This document shows positions 9,030 through 18,599 of a stretch of 50,369 nt of DNA, one piece after another. The DNA lies in assembly GCA_041748175.1 (NCBI GenBank), contig JBGTDU010000038.1:1-50369 (forward strand), in the 5' to 3' direction. Every line of letters starts with the position of its first letter. Within the stretch, counting starts at the first letter, position 1. The notes beneath the pieces were generated by a model. That model ran no database searches. It saw only the letters and a list, made by a program, of their open reading frames with translations, and was not told where the DNA came from. This DNA comes from JAHEJB01 sp041748175. GTDB taxonomy: Bacteria > Bacteroidota > Rhodothermia > Rhodothermales > Rubricoccaceae. The translations under genes were made by a program, and so were the position numbers.

Positions 9030-9659
9030 CTACGACTGATCTACGAGATGCAACTGGCTGGTGCAAAGCGCGGCCTCGGCTGGGTCGTTCGTGGCCACGA
9101 CTACGATTTTCTCCTCCATTCGAATGATGGACTCAACAAGCTCGCGGCCCGATTCATCCATGGCGGCGGACGGCTCATCGAGCAAAAGGACTGGCGGGTC
9201 GTGAAGCAGCGCGGCAGCAATACGAAGGCGCTGTCTCATCCCGGTTGAGAACGTAATCAACTGGTCTTCGGCCCGCTCGGCAAGTCCGACCCGGTGAAGG
9301 GCCGCGTCAATCCGCTGTTCCCGGTCGGAAAGTCGTCTGGCCTTGGCCAGAAACGCGAGGTTCTCGCGCGCGGAGAAGGGGGCATAGAGCCGCAAATACG
9401 GCGCGACAAACCCGACGGTGTGAGGACGATCAACTCCCGGCACGTCTATCCCACCTACCTGCAAAACGACCGCGCCATCCACGGGCTCCAGCACACCTGC
9501 GAGGATTCGTAAAAGCGTGGATTTGCCCGAGCCGTTACGACCCGTAATGGCCAGCGGCGTACCCGGCGCGACCTCCAACGACAAATTGCCAAACAGGACG
9601 CGGCGCCCGAAACGCATGGCCAGACCGACGGCGACGAGCTTTGTGGATGTGTCGGGCAT
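9030..9659 (-). CDS. ABC transporter ATP-binding protein, CcmA-like
   Basis: 209 residues from ATG at 9657-9659. Walker A GRNGSGKST, signature FSTGMRQRLRIA, Walker B VLLLDEPSA and D-loop SAAMD are all visible. The usual H-loop histidine is replaced: the segment reads VVVATNDPAEA. Length, the FSTGMRQRL signature and the VGFVAPYLRLYAPFSARENL segment fit the heme-exporter ATPase CcmA or a close relative. No CcmB/CcmC membrane partner is adjacent in the visible sequence, so the transported substrate is open. 8910-9029 on this side holds no gene I can support. Confidence 0.8.
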   Translation of the reverse strand: MPDTSTKLVAVGLAMRFGRRVLFGNLSLEVAPGTPLAITGRNGSGKSTLLRILAGVLEPVDGAVVLQVGGIDVPGVDRPHTVGFVAPYLRLYAPFSARENLAFLAKARRLSDREQRIDAALHRVGLAERAEDQLITFSTGMRQRLRIAAALLHDPPVLLLDEPSAAMDESGRELVESIIRMEEKIVVVATNDPAEAALCTSQLHLVDQS

Positions 9660-10052
9660 GGGTTTTCGGAGAACGGACGGAAGGTACAGCGGCCACCGAG
9701 GACGCCGAACAAGCATGGCACGCGACTTCCCCCTGCTGCGAAACCGTCGGGAGCATACCGACCTCCATTTGCGCGACGCGCGCTCGTCGCAGGGCTTCGC
9801 CTCCACTGTTTCCGTGCGTTCGCCGGAAGAGATCCGCAGGGCAGCATTTGTCCGAGGTCTAATTGATGGACCGGTTGGTTTCCATAGCCTCGAAGTCGAT
9901 TCGCGCGAGCAGCCGCGTGGTCGTTTCAATCCGTCGGATTAACGTCACGGTGAGGCTCAGTAGCGCGAGGCCAGATGGTCAGCCGACTGAGAACGCCGAG
10001 TGCGTATCCTGCTAGAAGACATTCAACCGGACTTCCACACGCAGCGCACGCC
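9660..10052. other. Intergenic region between ABC ATPase and NAD(P)-binding protein genes
   Basis: About 390 bp between divergent genes. Several open frames cross it but none has recognisable protein character. A minus-strand GTG-started frame of roughly 30 codons (TLIRRIETTTRLLARIDFEA) has a plausible amphipathic composition but no other support. The segment should carry the two divergent promoters; no clear hairpin or repeat was seen. Confidence 0.5.
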
Positions 10053-10727
10053 ATGATCGCGCCCAATCGCACCGCCCTGGTCCTGGGTGCAACCGGCCTC
10101 GTCGGTGAGCAGATACTGAAGTTGCTGTTGGAGGACGACCGATGGACCGAAGTCGTCACGCTCGGGCGTCGTGGGATGGAGCCCGTTGCGCCCCAACATG
10201 CCCATCACCTCGTCGACTTCGACAACCTGGAGGATCACGCAGCACACTTCGCGTGCGACGACGTGTTCTGCTGCATCGGCACGACTATCAAGAAAGCCGG
10301 ATCAGAGGATGCCTTCCGCCGCGTGGATTTCCACTATCCGTTAGCCGCAGCCCGATTGGCACGCGCGCACGGAGCCAGGCAGTACATGCTGGTCTCAGCC
10401 CTGGGCGCTAACCCGAAATCCCGGATCTTCTACAACCGTGTGAAGGGCGAGGTAGAGCGAGCGGTTGCCGACGTCGGGTTTGAGTCCCTTGGAATATTCC
10501 GACCGTCGCTTTTAACCGGCGAGCGCCGCGAGCGCCGCCCCTTGGAAGCACTCTCAGCGAAATTTATCACCGCGCTGAGGCCGCTGCTTTCCGGGCGGCT
10601 CCGGAAATACCGCGCCACGCCAGCCGATGTACTGGCCCATGCAATGACGGCCCTGGCCGCTGAGCCCCGCGAAGGGGTGACTGTTTACGAAGCCGACGCA
10701 ATCATGGCGCACGGTCGAGAAACGTGA
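10053..10727 (+). CDS. NAD(P)-binding short-chain reductase-like protein (HTATIP2/TIP30 type)
   Basis: 224 residues from the ATG at 10053. It starts with a Rossmann motif (ALVLGATGLVGEQILKLLL), followed by VVTLGRRGM, DDVFCCIGTTIKKAGSEDAF and the MLVSALGANPKSRIFYNRVKGEVE segment carrying the Tyr/Lys pair. This pattern is typical of the TIP30-like/YwnB group of atypical SDR oxidoreductases. Substrate is unknown. Its last 26 bp overlap the end of the convergent DUF4249 gene. Confidence 0.82.
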   Translation: MIAPNRTALVLGATGLVGEQILKLLLEDDRWTEVVTLGRRGMEPVAPQHAHHLVDFDNLEDHAAHFACDDVFCCIGTTIKKAGSEDAFRRVDFHYPLAAARLARAHGARQYMLVSALGANPKSRIFYNRVKGEVERAVADVGFESLGIFRPSLLTGERRERRPLEALSAKFITALRPLLSGRLRKYRATPADVLAHAMTALAAEPREGVTVYEADAIMAHGRET

Positions 10728-11613
10728 ACGATGAAACCTGGGCGACCGACCCGAAAACACCCACACCGTTCTGGACGTTAGACACAACGTTGGGGATCTC
10801 CCCCGGCGAAAGCGTGGTCGGCAGGAACTGGATCGACTGCGACTCAAGAAAGTGAATCAGCGCGTCGTCGACGGCCGTGATGAGCACGCGCTGCGGACCG
10901 TAAAAATTGAAGGCCAGCCAGACAATGCTGACGCGCACCGAGCCATCAGGGTTGATGTCATAGTTCCCTTCGTTGATGAGCGGCGAGTTGGCTTCCCGGA
11001 GATCAATCGGATTCACGTTTCGATCTGCGATCAGATCCGCGGCGAACGGAGTCGGCTCGAAGTTTTGAAACTCGCGTGCCCGGACGTTGAACACATAAAC
11101 GTTCTGTCGGCCAGGATAAAAGGACGGCGTGACGTCCATCTTTGGCGATTCGCCGACTTGATAGAAAACCGTATCCGGAAGGGGGGTAGCCACTGCAAAT
11201 GCGGTCGGAACGATCGTCTCCGCCGAGACCGGGTCAGGGAATCCGGGGACGATGGCCTCAATCCTGTAGGTGGCACCACCGATCACCGGCACGTCTTCCG
11301 TCAGCTCGGCGTAGACATACAGGCCGTCGCCGCGCGACGAGAGTTGATAAGGGAGTTCGACCGTTGTGCCGTCTTGCTGCGTCAACGTCAGCGTAACCTC
11401 GGCGTCGTTGATCGCCTGGGCAAGAGGATCGTATGCCGCTCCAATAGGCCCTGTCAACGCGAGGTTGATCGGTGCGAGGGGTTCGCCAGCGATCAGGACG
11501 CCACTGAGCACGACTTGTGGGACAAAATCGTCGAGGCCACCCGAATCACAACTGGAGAGGAGGCCGACCACAAGTGCAAACAAACAGGTTGTTCTCGACA
11601 TACAGGCGCGCAT
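10702..11613 (-). CDS. DUF4249 lipoprotein, partner of TonB-dependent receptor
   Basis: 303-residue predicted lipoprotein with signal peptide MSRTTCLFALVVGLLSSC and lipobox Cys. Beta-rich domains follow, as in DUF4249 proteins, which in Bacteroidota accompany TonB-dependent receptors. The ATG at 11611-11613 overlaps the stop of the upstream receptor gene as TAATG, implying translational coupling. The alternative ATG four codons in would give a cleaner signal peptide. An outer-membrane ligand-capture role parallel to SusD is inference. The 3' end overlaps the convergent reductase-like gene by 26 bp. Confidence 0.85.
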   Translation of the reverse strand: MRACMSRTTCLFALVVGLLSSCDSGGLDDFVPQVVLSGVLIAGEPLAPINLALTGPIGAAYDPLAQAINDAEVTLTLTQQDGTTVELPYQLSSRGDGLYVYAELTEDVPVIGGATYRIEAIVPGFPDPVSAETIVPTAFAVATPLPDTVFYQVGESPKMDVTPSFYPGRQNVYVFNVRAREFQNFEPTPFAADLIADRNVNPIDLREANSPLINEGNYDINPDGSVRVSIVWLAFNFYGPQRVLITAVDDALIHFLESQSIQFLPTTLSPGEIPNVVSNVQNGVGVFGSVAQVSSFTFLDRAP

Positions 11614-13874
11614 TAGAAGCGGAGTGTTAGAGCGACATTGGGTAGGATTGGAAGCTGCCTGACCGCCGAGCGCTCGACGGGGTTCTCATCGAAGTCATAC
11701 CGATAGAACCACAGGTTCCGGTGGTTCAGCGCATTGACCGCCTGGACTCGGACGCTGTAGTCCGCAAAGCCCAACAATCGTCCTCGTTTTGTCAACCCCA
11801 CGTCAATCCGGTGATAGGCAGGCAGACGTTGCCCGTTGAGTTGCTGCGATACCAGCCCGTTCAGATCGCCGGTAACGAACCCGACACCTTCGACCGTGTA
11901 GCGCCCGACCGGCTCCGTGTAAGCTTGTCCCGTCGCGTAGGATCCCACAAGCGTCGTGGACCAACCGCGACCCAGGCTAAAGAACAGAACCAGGCTCACG
12001 TCATTGAGACGATCATATTTGGGTGGATAGAAACTCGCAAAACCGGGGCTGTCGGAAAAGCGTCGGCGGGTCGAACCGATCGTGTAGCTGACAAGACCGG
12101 TAAGGGTGCCCGTCGTCTTTTCGAGGAGAAACTCTGCGCCATACGCGTAGCCTTCGCCTATTCTGAACAGGTCCGCGTAGTCGAGGCCAGCCACATCCTG
12201 TATTTCGGGGCGTATCTCGAACAGGTTATCCATCGTTCGAGCGTAGACCTCGGCGTCGAACCGAAAACCCAAAGGCAGGCGTGTTTTCAATCCCAGCGCA
12301 AGCTGGTCGCTCGAGCTGGGCTGCACCCCTTCTCCCGTCGTCACCCATACGTCGAAACCGGAGAAGGCCTCGTTCGAAACCAGCGTAAGGAACTGATAAT
12401 ATCGACCAGCGGCCGCCTGCAGAATAAAGTCCTCGCCCCACTTGCGTTCGATCTGTAAGCGTGGCGCCAAACGAGTAAAATTCCCGGCGCCGAAGTAGTC
12501 GCCTCGGAAGCCTCCCGTAAAGATCCATGACGGCGACGGCCTGTATTGAACCTGCGCGTAGCCCGATCCGTAGGGTGCGTCGGCCGAGAAGTCAATCCGT
12601 TCCACACCGTCGAAAATGCTTCTGAGATTTAGGTCGAGATGGCCGCCCCACAGCCCAACCTTACTCTCGAAACGCTCGCTCGGAACCCACTCGATATCGG
12701 CTCGCCCCGAAAAGTCCAGGATCGAGTTTGGACGCTCGAATTCGGTGCCGGCTACCCGCCCCATGGGAAAGGAGAAGTAACGTGAGCCGGTTGCCCGGAA
12801 CGAAGAAAACGCGGTCTCCGACAAGATCCGCGTGTATCCGAGCGAGAGCGTCTGGTTGCCATAATCAAGATCAAATTCAGCGTCGTCTGCGAACCGAACG
12901 AGCACCTTGTCGCGACCCGCATAGCCAGAAATGGAAACCCGATCATTCGAAGAGAGGTCGAGGTTGACCTTCGCATTGACATCGTAAAAATAGAAGCGCC
13001 TTGGGATAGCTTCTTCGTCCAGATTGTTGCGTAGGAATGCCAGCAAGGGCTCCAGCGTCGAGCGTCTCGCGTCGAGGGTATAGGAGCCGCGCACGCCACC
13101 AAGTGAAAGGGGCCCCTCAACGCCTGCCCGGGAGGCGAGGAGACCAAGTTGCACCATTCCTTCAGTCTCATTGCGGTTTCCGTCGCGGTTGTAGATGTCA
13201 ATGACGGATCCCAGCCGTCCACCGTATGTGGCTGGATACGCGCCCTTATAGATGCGCACATCCTTTATGGCCTCCGTGTTGAACGTCGAGAAGAAGCCAA
13301 AGAAATGGGTTGGGTTGTAGACCGTCGTGCCGTCGAGGAGAATGAGCGTTTGGTCGGGTGAACCACCGCGTATGTACAGCTTGGAGGAGAAATCCGACGA
13401 TGCCTTGATTCCCGGAAGAACCTGAATCGACCGAAACAAATCGGCTTGGAACGCCGAGGGTAGCCGCTCCACGATCTGGATTGGCACTTCCTGTAATCCG
13501 GGTGCTCGCTGCTCCTCAAGCGATTCGTCGGCCTCTACAACAATCTCCTCCGTTTCAAATGCCTCCGTATAGAGATCGAAGTCTAGTCGGCGGGTCTCGC
13601 CAGCCTCCAGCGTTACCGTCTCGCGCGCTGTGATAAATCCAAGGTAGGAGACGCGAAGCGTGTACGTTCCGGACTCCAGATTGGAGAGGATATAGAATCC
13701 GGAGGTGTTGGTCGCGGCTCCTCTGGACGTGTTCTCAATGAGGATGTTGGCCTGAATAAGCGTTTCGCTGTTCGCCTCGTCCGCGACATAACCATTAATT
13801 GTGGCGGACTGGGCAAGGGCGCACGGGGCAAGAAACAACGCTCCTCCGCAGAGGAGAACAAGAGACCGAAGCAT
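11613..13874 (-). CDS. TonB-dependent receptor with carboxypeptidase-regulatory-like domain
   Basis: 753 residues from ATG at 13872-13874, chosen because it begins a signal peptide (MLRSLVLLCGGALFLAPCAL, then AQ). Residues ~22-110 form a CarboxypepD_reg-like beta domain (GFYILSNLESGTYTLRVSYL). The plug follows (LPSAFQADLFRSIQVLPGIK, LYIRGGSPDQTLILLDGTTV), then the beta-barrel ending in an aromatic residue (NVALTLRF). It imports an unknown large ligand across the outer membrane, energised by TonB. It forms a two-gene operon with the DUF4249 lipoprotein gene. In-frame codons upstream to 14012 are not used in this call. Confidence 0.92.
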   Translation of the reverse strand: MLRSLVLLCGGALFLAPCALAQSATINGYVADEANSETLIQANILIENTSRGAATNTSGFYILSNLESGTYTLRVSYLGFITARETVTLEAGETRRLDFDLYTEAFETEEIVVEADESLEEQRAPGLQEVPIQIVERLPSAFQADLFRSIQVLPGIKASSDFSSKLYIRGGSPDQTLILLDGTTVYNPTHFFGFFSTFNTEAIKDVRIYKGAYPATYGGRLGSVIDIYNRDGNRNETEGMVQLGLLASRAGVEGPLSLGGVRGSYTLDARRSTLEPLLAFLRNNLDEEAIPRRFYFYDVNAKVNLDLSSNDRVSISGYAGRDKVLVRFADDAEFDLDYGNQTLSLGYTRILSETAFSSFRATGSRYFSFPMGRVAGTEFERPNSILDFSGRADIEWVPSERFESKVGLWGGHLDLNLRSIFDGVERIDFSADAPYGSGYAQVQYRPSPSWIFTGGFRGDYFGAGNFTRLAPRLQIERKWGEDFILQAAAGRYYQFLTLVSNEAFSGFDVWVTTGEGVQPSSSDQLALGLKTRLPLGFRFDAEVYARTMDNLFEIRPEIQDVAGLDYADLFRIGEGYAYGAEFLLEKTTGTLTGLVSYTIGSTRRRFSDSPGFASFYPPKYDRLNDVSLVLFFSLGRGWSTTLVGSYATGQAYTEPVGRYTVEGVGFVTGDLNGLVSQQLNGQRLPAYHRIDVGLTKRGRLLGFADYSVRVQAVNALNHRNLWFYRYDFDENPVERSAVRQLPILPNVALTLRF

Positions 13875-14191
13875 CGTGGGGGACGAAATGGCGGTGGACG
13901 AGTCTAACGAAAAACGCGACAGAAAGCATCGCGACGGGCGATTATGCTCCGATTTGACCAACTTGGGTTTGATGCACGACGGTGCGCGTTTGACAATCGT
14001 AGTAGAGTTCAAGCCGTTGATTCGGGCTCGGCGCTAGTGTAGGCCAAGCTCATGTATCGGATGCGTTACGATTTACTTAAGTGACCGCGCCTCTCAAGGC
14101 TTTTGGCCGCACCGGTAAGCCGAAGGACGTTTCCGATTCGCCGGGGCACAACGTTGTGCCCTGCCTTCCCGGGCCGTCGTTTGAGATCCGC

Positions 14192-15616
14192 TCACTCACC
14201 ACTCGGCGCAAACGGCAATCGCCCGGGCATGTCCGCGACGACGTAAGCCATTATTGCCATCGCCGCCACGCACCGTTGGACGCCGTCCGGCGTGAGCACT
14301 TCAATCGTGTCTGATGGCGTGTGATGGTACCAGAAATAACGGTCTCCGGCGGTATTGAGGCCCATCCCTGGCACCCCGGCGCGCATGAGCGGACCTATGT
14401 CTGCGCCGCCTCCCCCACGGGTAATTCCACGTTCGCCGCGGACGCTGTCCGTCAGGATCGGATCCAGCAGTTCAGCGACAGGCGTGAGCATGGAAAACGC
14501 TTCGTCGGAGCCACCAAATCCAAAGCCGACGGGCGCGAAAACGCCACCATCCGATTCAATTGCGAGGGCATGGTTCTCGAGTTGCCCTGCGACCATGACC
14601 GAATCGAAGTAGGTCGTTGCACCACGAAGCCCGTTCTCCTCATTCGTCCACATGACGGCGCGAATCGTTCGGCGCGGTTGAAGGCCGAGATCGCGGAGCA
14701 GCCGGACGGCTTCCCACGCCACAATGCAGCCGCCGCCATCGTCCATCATGCCCGTCCCCACATCCCAAGAGTCGATGTGGCCACCCAGAACGACGACCTC
14801 GTCCGGAAGCTCGCTGCCTCGAAGCTCGCCAATCACGTTGCGCGACAGCACGTCCTCCTCAAAGCGCGCTTCCATGTTTAGGGTGACAATGGGATGCTCT
14901 CCTCGATTGACCAGGCGCTGGAGCAGCTCGACGCCTTCTATCGTGAGGGCCGCGTGCGGGATAGGCTCGACGTCATCGGCATAGCGCATCGTGCCGGTGT
15001 GCGGAGTCTGCATTCCGAACGGCCCGACCGAGCGAATCAGGCTGGCGACGGCTCCGGCTCGGGAGGCCTCAACGGCGCCATTAACTCGGTACTGGACCGT
15101 CTCGCCATACGTCGTGAACGGGACGTTGAAGACGACGATCTTCCCTTGGGCATCGACAGCCCTCGCCGCAAGATCCTCGAAAGAACGGACGACCAGCACC
15201 TCGGCCGTGATGCCTGAGGTCGGCGTTCCGATGCTACCCCCGAGCCCCAACATGGTCAGGCTTTCTTCCCGAGGCGAAACCAGCGTCGCCGATTCCTGGC
15301 CTCGGACCCACTTCGGCACAAGGACGGGCTGCCCACGGACATTGTCGAGGCCATCGGCATTCATCTCGTCCAGGATCCAATCAATCGCATCCTCCAGCGA
15401 CTGCGATCCGCTGAGGCGGTGCCCAAACATATCGCCCATATAAGCGAGACGGTCGTAGGCCGCACTGTCGGCCAAAGCGGCTTCGATTATCCGCTCGACG
15501 GTGCTTCGGTAGGGCTCGATGTCAAGCCCACCGGATGTACCCGACGATGGCTGGGCCTGGCCGCTGACTGCCCCGGCGAGCACCACGGAGGTTAAAAGGG
15601 GAACAAGAAAACGCAT
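14192..15616 (-). CDS. Exported M28-family carboxypeptidase (carboxypeptidase Q-like)
   Basis: 474 residues with a Sec signal peptide (MRFLVPLLTSVVLAGAVSGQ). The order N-terminal helix, PA-like insert (EVLVVRSFEDL ... GKIVVFNVPF) and M28 catalytic domain matches carboxypeptidase Q/PGCP. Zinc and catalytic residues are visible: GGHIDSWDVG, MMDDGGGCI, TNEENGLRG, SDGGVFAP and WYHHTPSDT. It is a second M28 peptidase in the window and is not closely similar to the one at 2995. The gene is single. The interval 13875-14191 upstream of the receptor gene shows no gene. Confidence 0.9.
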   Translation of the reverse strand: MRFLVPLLTSVVLAGAVSGQAQPSSGTSGGLDIEPYRSTVERIIEAALADSAAYDRLAYMGDMFGHRLSGSQSLEDAIDWILDEMNADGLDNVRGQPVLVPKWVRGQESATLVSPREESLTMLGLGGSIGTPTSGITAEVLVVRSFEDLAARAVDAQGKIVVFNVPFTTYGETVQYRVNGAVEASRAGAVASLIRSVGPFGMQTPHTGTMRYADDVEPIPHAALTIEGVELLQRLVNRGEHPIVTLNMEARFEEDVLSRNVIGELRGSELPDEVVVLGGHIDSWDVGTGMMDDGGGCIVAWEAVRLLRDLGLQPRRTIRAVMWTNEENGLRGATTYFDSVMVAGQLENHALAIESDGGVFAPVGFGFGGSDEAFSMLTPVAELLDPILTDSVRGERGITRGGGGADIGPLMRAGVPGMGLNTAGDRYFWYHHTPSDTIEVLTPDGVQRCVAAMAIMAYVVADMPGRLPFAPSGE

Positions 15617-15760
15617 GGAGGGCGGTTATCGGAGCGGCCAAGCTACCCCACGGGCGAATGCTAAAAAAGCAGCGTCGCACGGCGTCCCCCGCCGGAGCAT
15701 CGCGGTATCTTGATATCACTGCTACAATTGTTCGGCGATCATCGCCTCGTCCGCCACCGC

Positions 15761-16096
15761 ATGCCCCGCTACAGCAACCTCGACGAAGTCCTGGCCTCCT
15801 ACCCCGATCGATTCCGATCCGACAAGGCGGAAGGCGTTGATGCCGTCGTGCACATGAAGCTTTCGGGCGACAACGCCCGGGACGTGCTCCTGACAGTCAA
15901 AGACCAAACGCTGACCATTGCGGACGGGACGACCGAAGATGCAACGCTGACGCTAAGCGCCGACGCCAACAACTGGCTCTCTGTTGAAAACGGCGACCTC
16001 AACCCGATGATGGCCATGATGCAAGGCAAGCTGAAACTGAAAGGCAACCCGGCCTTCGCCATGAAATTCATGGCCATGTTTGGATACGCGGGCTAA
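15761..16096 (+). CDS. SCP2 sterol-binding domain protein
   Basis: 111 residues from ATG at 15761. The sequence YSNLDEVLASYPDRFRSDKA, then VVHMKLSGDNARDVLLTVKD and the C-terminal MMQGKLKLKGNPAFAMKFM segment is the SCP2-like lipid-binding fold. Single-domain SCP2 proteins bind hydrophobic ligands; the cellular role here is not known. It lies 73 bp before the EEP lipoprotein gene on the same strand and may be co-transcribed. Confidence 0.85.
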   Translation: MPRYSNLDEVLASYPDRFRSDKAEGVDAVVHMKLSGDNARDVLLTVKDQTLTIADGTTEDATLTLSADANNWLSVENGDLNPMMAMMQGKLKLKGNPAFAMKFMAMFGYAG

Positions 16097-16169
16097 GGCG
16101 CAATTCTGCAAACTCAATAGTGCCCCTTTGGGGGCTCGTCCCCTTCCCACACCAATCCAATGCGACGCT

Positions 16170-17273
16170 ATGACTACGATCAAACGAATCAGTACGGGCG
16201 GTCTTCTGCTCCTCGCGGTTATCGCCCTCCCGGTGTTCTCCGGCTGCGACTCCGACAGCGGCACGACATCGCTCGAAACTAACGTGACCGTGATGACGCG
16301 CAACATTTACCTGGGCGCCGATCTGTTTACCCTACTCGATCCTGCCTGCGCCGATGTGGCGATTCTCGGCTGCGTTGCCCAGTTGTACGGTACTGTCGTC
16401 GCCAGCGACATCCCCGCGCGGATGGACGCCATTGCTGCGGAAATCGAAGCAGCCAGCCCAGACCTTGTCGGTCTTCAGGAGGTCTCGACCTATTACTCCC
16501 AATCTCCCGGCGACCACCACACGGCAAGCCCTTCACAGGCTACCAGCGTGACGTTCGACTTCCTCCAGATCCTTCAGTCCGCGCTCACAGCGCGCGGCCT
16601 CAACTATACAGTTGTCGCGCGCAATATGAACGCCGACGTCGAATTCCCGTCCACCGTGGATGGCGTGAATTTCGTCGATTACCGGTACTTGGATAGCGAC
16701 GTAATCCTCGCCAGGAATGGCATCACCGTCTCCAATGTGTTGGAAAACAATTTTGACCTGTCCATCACCGCCATCATCGACATTGGCGGCAACGATATTG
16801 CGTTCACGCGTGGGTTCAGTACGCTACGAGCGGTCAAGGATGGCGTCTCGTTTTCGTTTGCCAATGCCCACCTCGAAGTCGGCGGAGCAGCGATTGTCGC
16901 ACAGCTGGCCCAAGGTTCAACGCTGAAAGGCAATCTGGCCGGGCTCGCTTCGCCCGTTGTCGTTGTAGGCGATTTCAACTCTGATCCGGCTGACCCAAGT
17001 GACGGTGGCAGCGTCTACCGCAACTTTCAGCAAGACTATCTGGACGCGTGGGCCACGGCGGGTTCAGGCTCTGGATTCACCTGCTGCCAGGATCCGCTTA
17101 TTCGCAATATTCCTTCCGAGCTGAGCAACCGCATCGACGTCATTTTCGCTCGCGGCGACGTGACCGCCACATCGGCGACCGTTGTCGGCAACGATGTTGC
17201 AGACATCACGGCAAGCGGCGTTTGGCCGAGCGACCACGCGGGTGTCGTGTCGACCTTGACCATTCGCAACTAG
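16170..17273 (+). CDS. Endonuclease/exonuclease/phosphatase-family lipoprotein
   Basis: 367 residues from ATG at 16170. A lipoprotein signal (MTTIKRISTGGLLLLAVIAL, then PVFSGC) is followed by an EEP domain: VTVMTRNIYLGADLF, PDLVGLQEVS with the metal-binding Glu, VVVGDFNSDP with the catalytic Asp/Asn, and the terminal SDHAG motif. The family contains phosphodiesterases acting on nucleic acid, phospholipid or sugar phosphates. Being lipid-anchored outside the cytoplasm, this one probably acts on extracellular phosphodiesters, which is inference. Confidence 0.88.
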   Translation: MTTIKRISTGGLLLLAVIALPVFSGCDSDSGTTSLETNVTVMTRNIYLGADLFTLLDPACADVAILGCVAQLYGTVVASDIPARMDAIAAEIEAASPDLVGLQEVSTYYSQSPGDHHTASPSQATSVTFDFLQILQSALTARGLNYTVVARNMNADVEFPSTVDGVNFVDYRYLDSDVILARNGITVSNVLENNFDLSITAIIDIGGNDIAFTRGFSTLRAVKDGVSFSFANAHLEVGGAAIVAQLAQGSTLKGNLAGLASPVVVVGDFNSDPADPSDGGSVYRNFQQDYLDAWATAGSGSGFTCCQDPLIRNIPSELSNRIDVIFARGDVTATSATVVGNDVADITASGVWPSDHAGVVSTLTIRN

Positions 17274-17334
17274 CACATCAAGTCGATGTGTTTTGGGATG
17301 AAAGGGAGCGATCGTTAGGGCGATCCTCCCTTTC
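17274..17334 (+). terminator. Tandem hairpins after EEP gene
   Basis: CACATC-AAGTC-GATGTG followed by TTTT (17274-17294) is a short terminator-like hairpin immediately after the stop codon. A second, longer hairpin follows: GAAAGGGAGCGATCG (17300-17314) pairs with CGATCCTCCCTTTC (17321-17334) with a single bulged C. They separate the EEP lipoprotein gene from the downstream monooxygenase-like gene. Confidence 0.65.
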
Positions 17335-17364
17335 GCCGTTTCTATCCTTTGCATTTCCGAGGCT

Positions 17365-17664
17365 ATGTTGATTCGCACGGTGCGCATGACGTTAAGGCCC
17401 GACGGTCTGGCCACGTTTCGGGCGCTATATAATGAGGCGTCACCAAGAATCCGAGCCTTCCCGGGTTGCAGACGGCTGGAGCTCTGGGAGGATGCGCGGT
17501 TCCCCAACATCCTGAGCACGTTCAGCGAGTGGGATAACGAGGCCGCGCTCGACGCCTACCGACATTCCGAGCTTTTTGCGTCGACGTGGGCGAAAACGAA
17601 GCCTCTGTTTGCGGCTCCTCCGGTGGCACATAGTCAGCGTGTGGTGGAAACGAATCAGCCATGA
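17365..17664 (+). CDS. ABM-domain (antibiotic biosynthesis monooxygenase-like) protein
   Basis: 99 residues forming a dimeric alpha-beta-barrel pattern: MLIRTVRMTLRPDGLATFRA, FPGCRRLELWED, NILSTFSEWDNEAALDAYRH, ELFASTW. This fits the ABM superfamily, which covers small monooxygenases and heme-degrading relatives. No specific substrate can be assigned. It is followed 64 bp later by the hydrolase gene on the same strand. Confidence 0.75.
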   Translation: MLIRTVRMTLRPDGLATFRALYNEASPRIRAFPGCRRLELWEDARFPNILSTFSEWDNEAALDAYRHSELFASTWAKTKPLFAAPPVAHSQRVVETNQP

Positions 17665-17728
17665 AGGCAGCAGCTTACGACCTCTTGGCCGGAAGAATCC
17701 AGACGAGCATCGATGGGTAGAAGCGCGC

Positions 17729-18397
17729 ATGCCCTTCCGAAACGAAACCGTCATTGTGCTCCACGGCCTGGGCCGGACGTCGATCTCGATGGCGTGGATG
17801 GATCGCGCGCTTCGGAAGTCGGGTTACCGGACCATAAACAGGAGCTACAGTTTCAGGAGAGGAGGAATTGCTGACCTCGCTGAAGAGGTGGTTGGATCCA
17901 GACTCGACGAAGCCCGGAAATCCGGCTCTGGGCGCATCCACTTTGTGACGCACTCGCTAGGCGGGATTCTCGTGCGGCATTTCGTCGAGCACAACGGGCC
18001 AATCAAGAATTCGCGGGCGGTGATGATTGCACCTCCCAACCAGGGAAGCGAACTCGTCAATTATTTCAGGGAGCTGCCGCCACTGCACTGGTTCTGCGGC
18101 CCGGCATTCGGCGAGCTAGGTGTTGATGACGACAGCGCGCCCAACCAGCTTGGCCCGCTAGGCATCGAGACCGGTGTCATTGCGGGTGGGCGCAACCTCT
18201 TCCCGGGATTTGCCCGGCATTTTGACGGGCCGTCAGATGGCATCGTGGCCATTGAGCGGACAAAGGTCGCGGGGATGGCCGATTGGACCATCGTCCCGCA
18301 CGGCCACACGCTCATCATGAATGCACCCGACACAATTCGGCAGACGCTACATTTCTTGAGAGAAGGGAGTTTTGAGGGCCAGATCTCGCCAGCGTAA
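17729..18397 (+). CDS. Alpha/beta-hydrolase, lipase-like
   Basis: 222 residues from ATG at 17729 (MPFRNETVIVLHGLGRTSIS). The oxyanion segment VLHGLGRT, nucleophile elbow FVTHSLGGIL, acidic region near PSDGIVAIERTK and catalytic His in VPHGHTLIM fit a lipase/esterase of the alpha/beta-hydrolase fold. No signal peptide, so it is predicted cytoplasmic. It follows the ABM-domain gene and may share its transcript. The 200 bp to fabH show no other gene. Confidence 0.85.
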   Translation: MPFRNETVIVLHGLGRTSISMAWMDRALRKSGYRTINRSYSFRRGGIADLAEEVVGSRLDEARKSGSGRIHFVTHSLGGILVRHFVEHNGPIKNSRAVMIAPPNQGSELVNYFRELPPLHWFCGPAFGELGVDDDSAPNQLGPLGIETGVIAGGRNLFPGFARHFDGPSDGIVAIERTKVAGMADWTIVPHGHTLIMNAPDTIRQTLHFLREGSFEGQISPA

Positions 18398-18599
18398 TTG
18401 CTCTTCAGGACGACCGACGGGAGGAAGGATCTCCCGGCATCGCATTGGCACGTTGCCTGGGATTTGCATCCTCACAGACGCTCCACAGTAGGACAAATAA
18501 ACCCGATGCTCGGCTCCCGACAGCGCTTTGTGCCATCCGCGCAGTGCTGGAAATTCCCGCGATCGTCCGTACGTTCCGACAAATCCCACCTCCCACTCC

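Noticed and set aside
9868..9960. Minus-strand GTG-started frame of about 30 codons upstream of the ABC ATPase gene
   Set aside because: The composition is plausible but it is very short, with no clear ribosome-binding site or known family.
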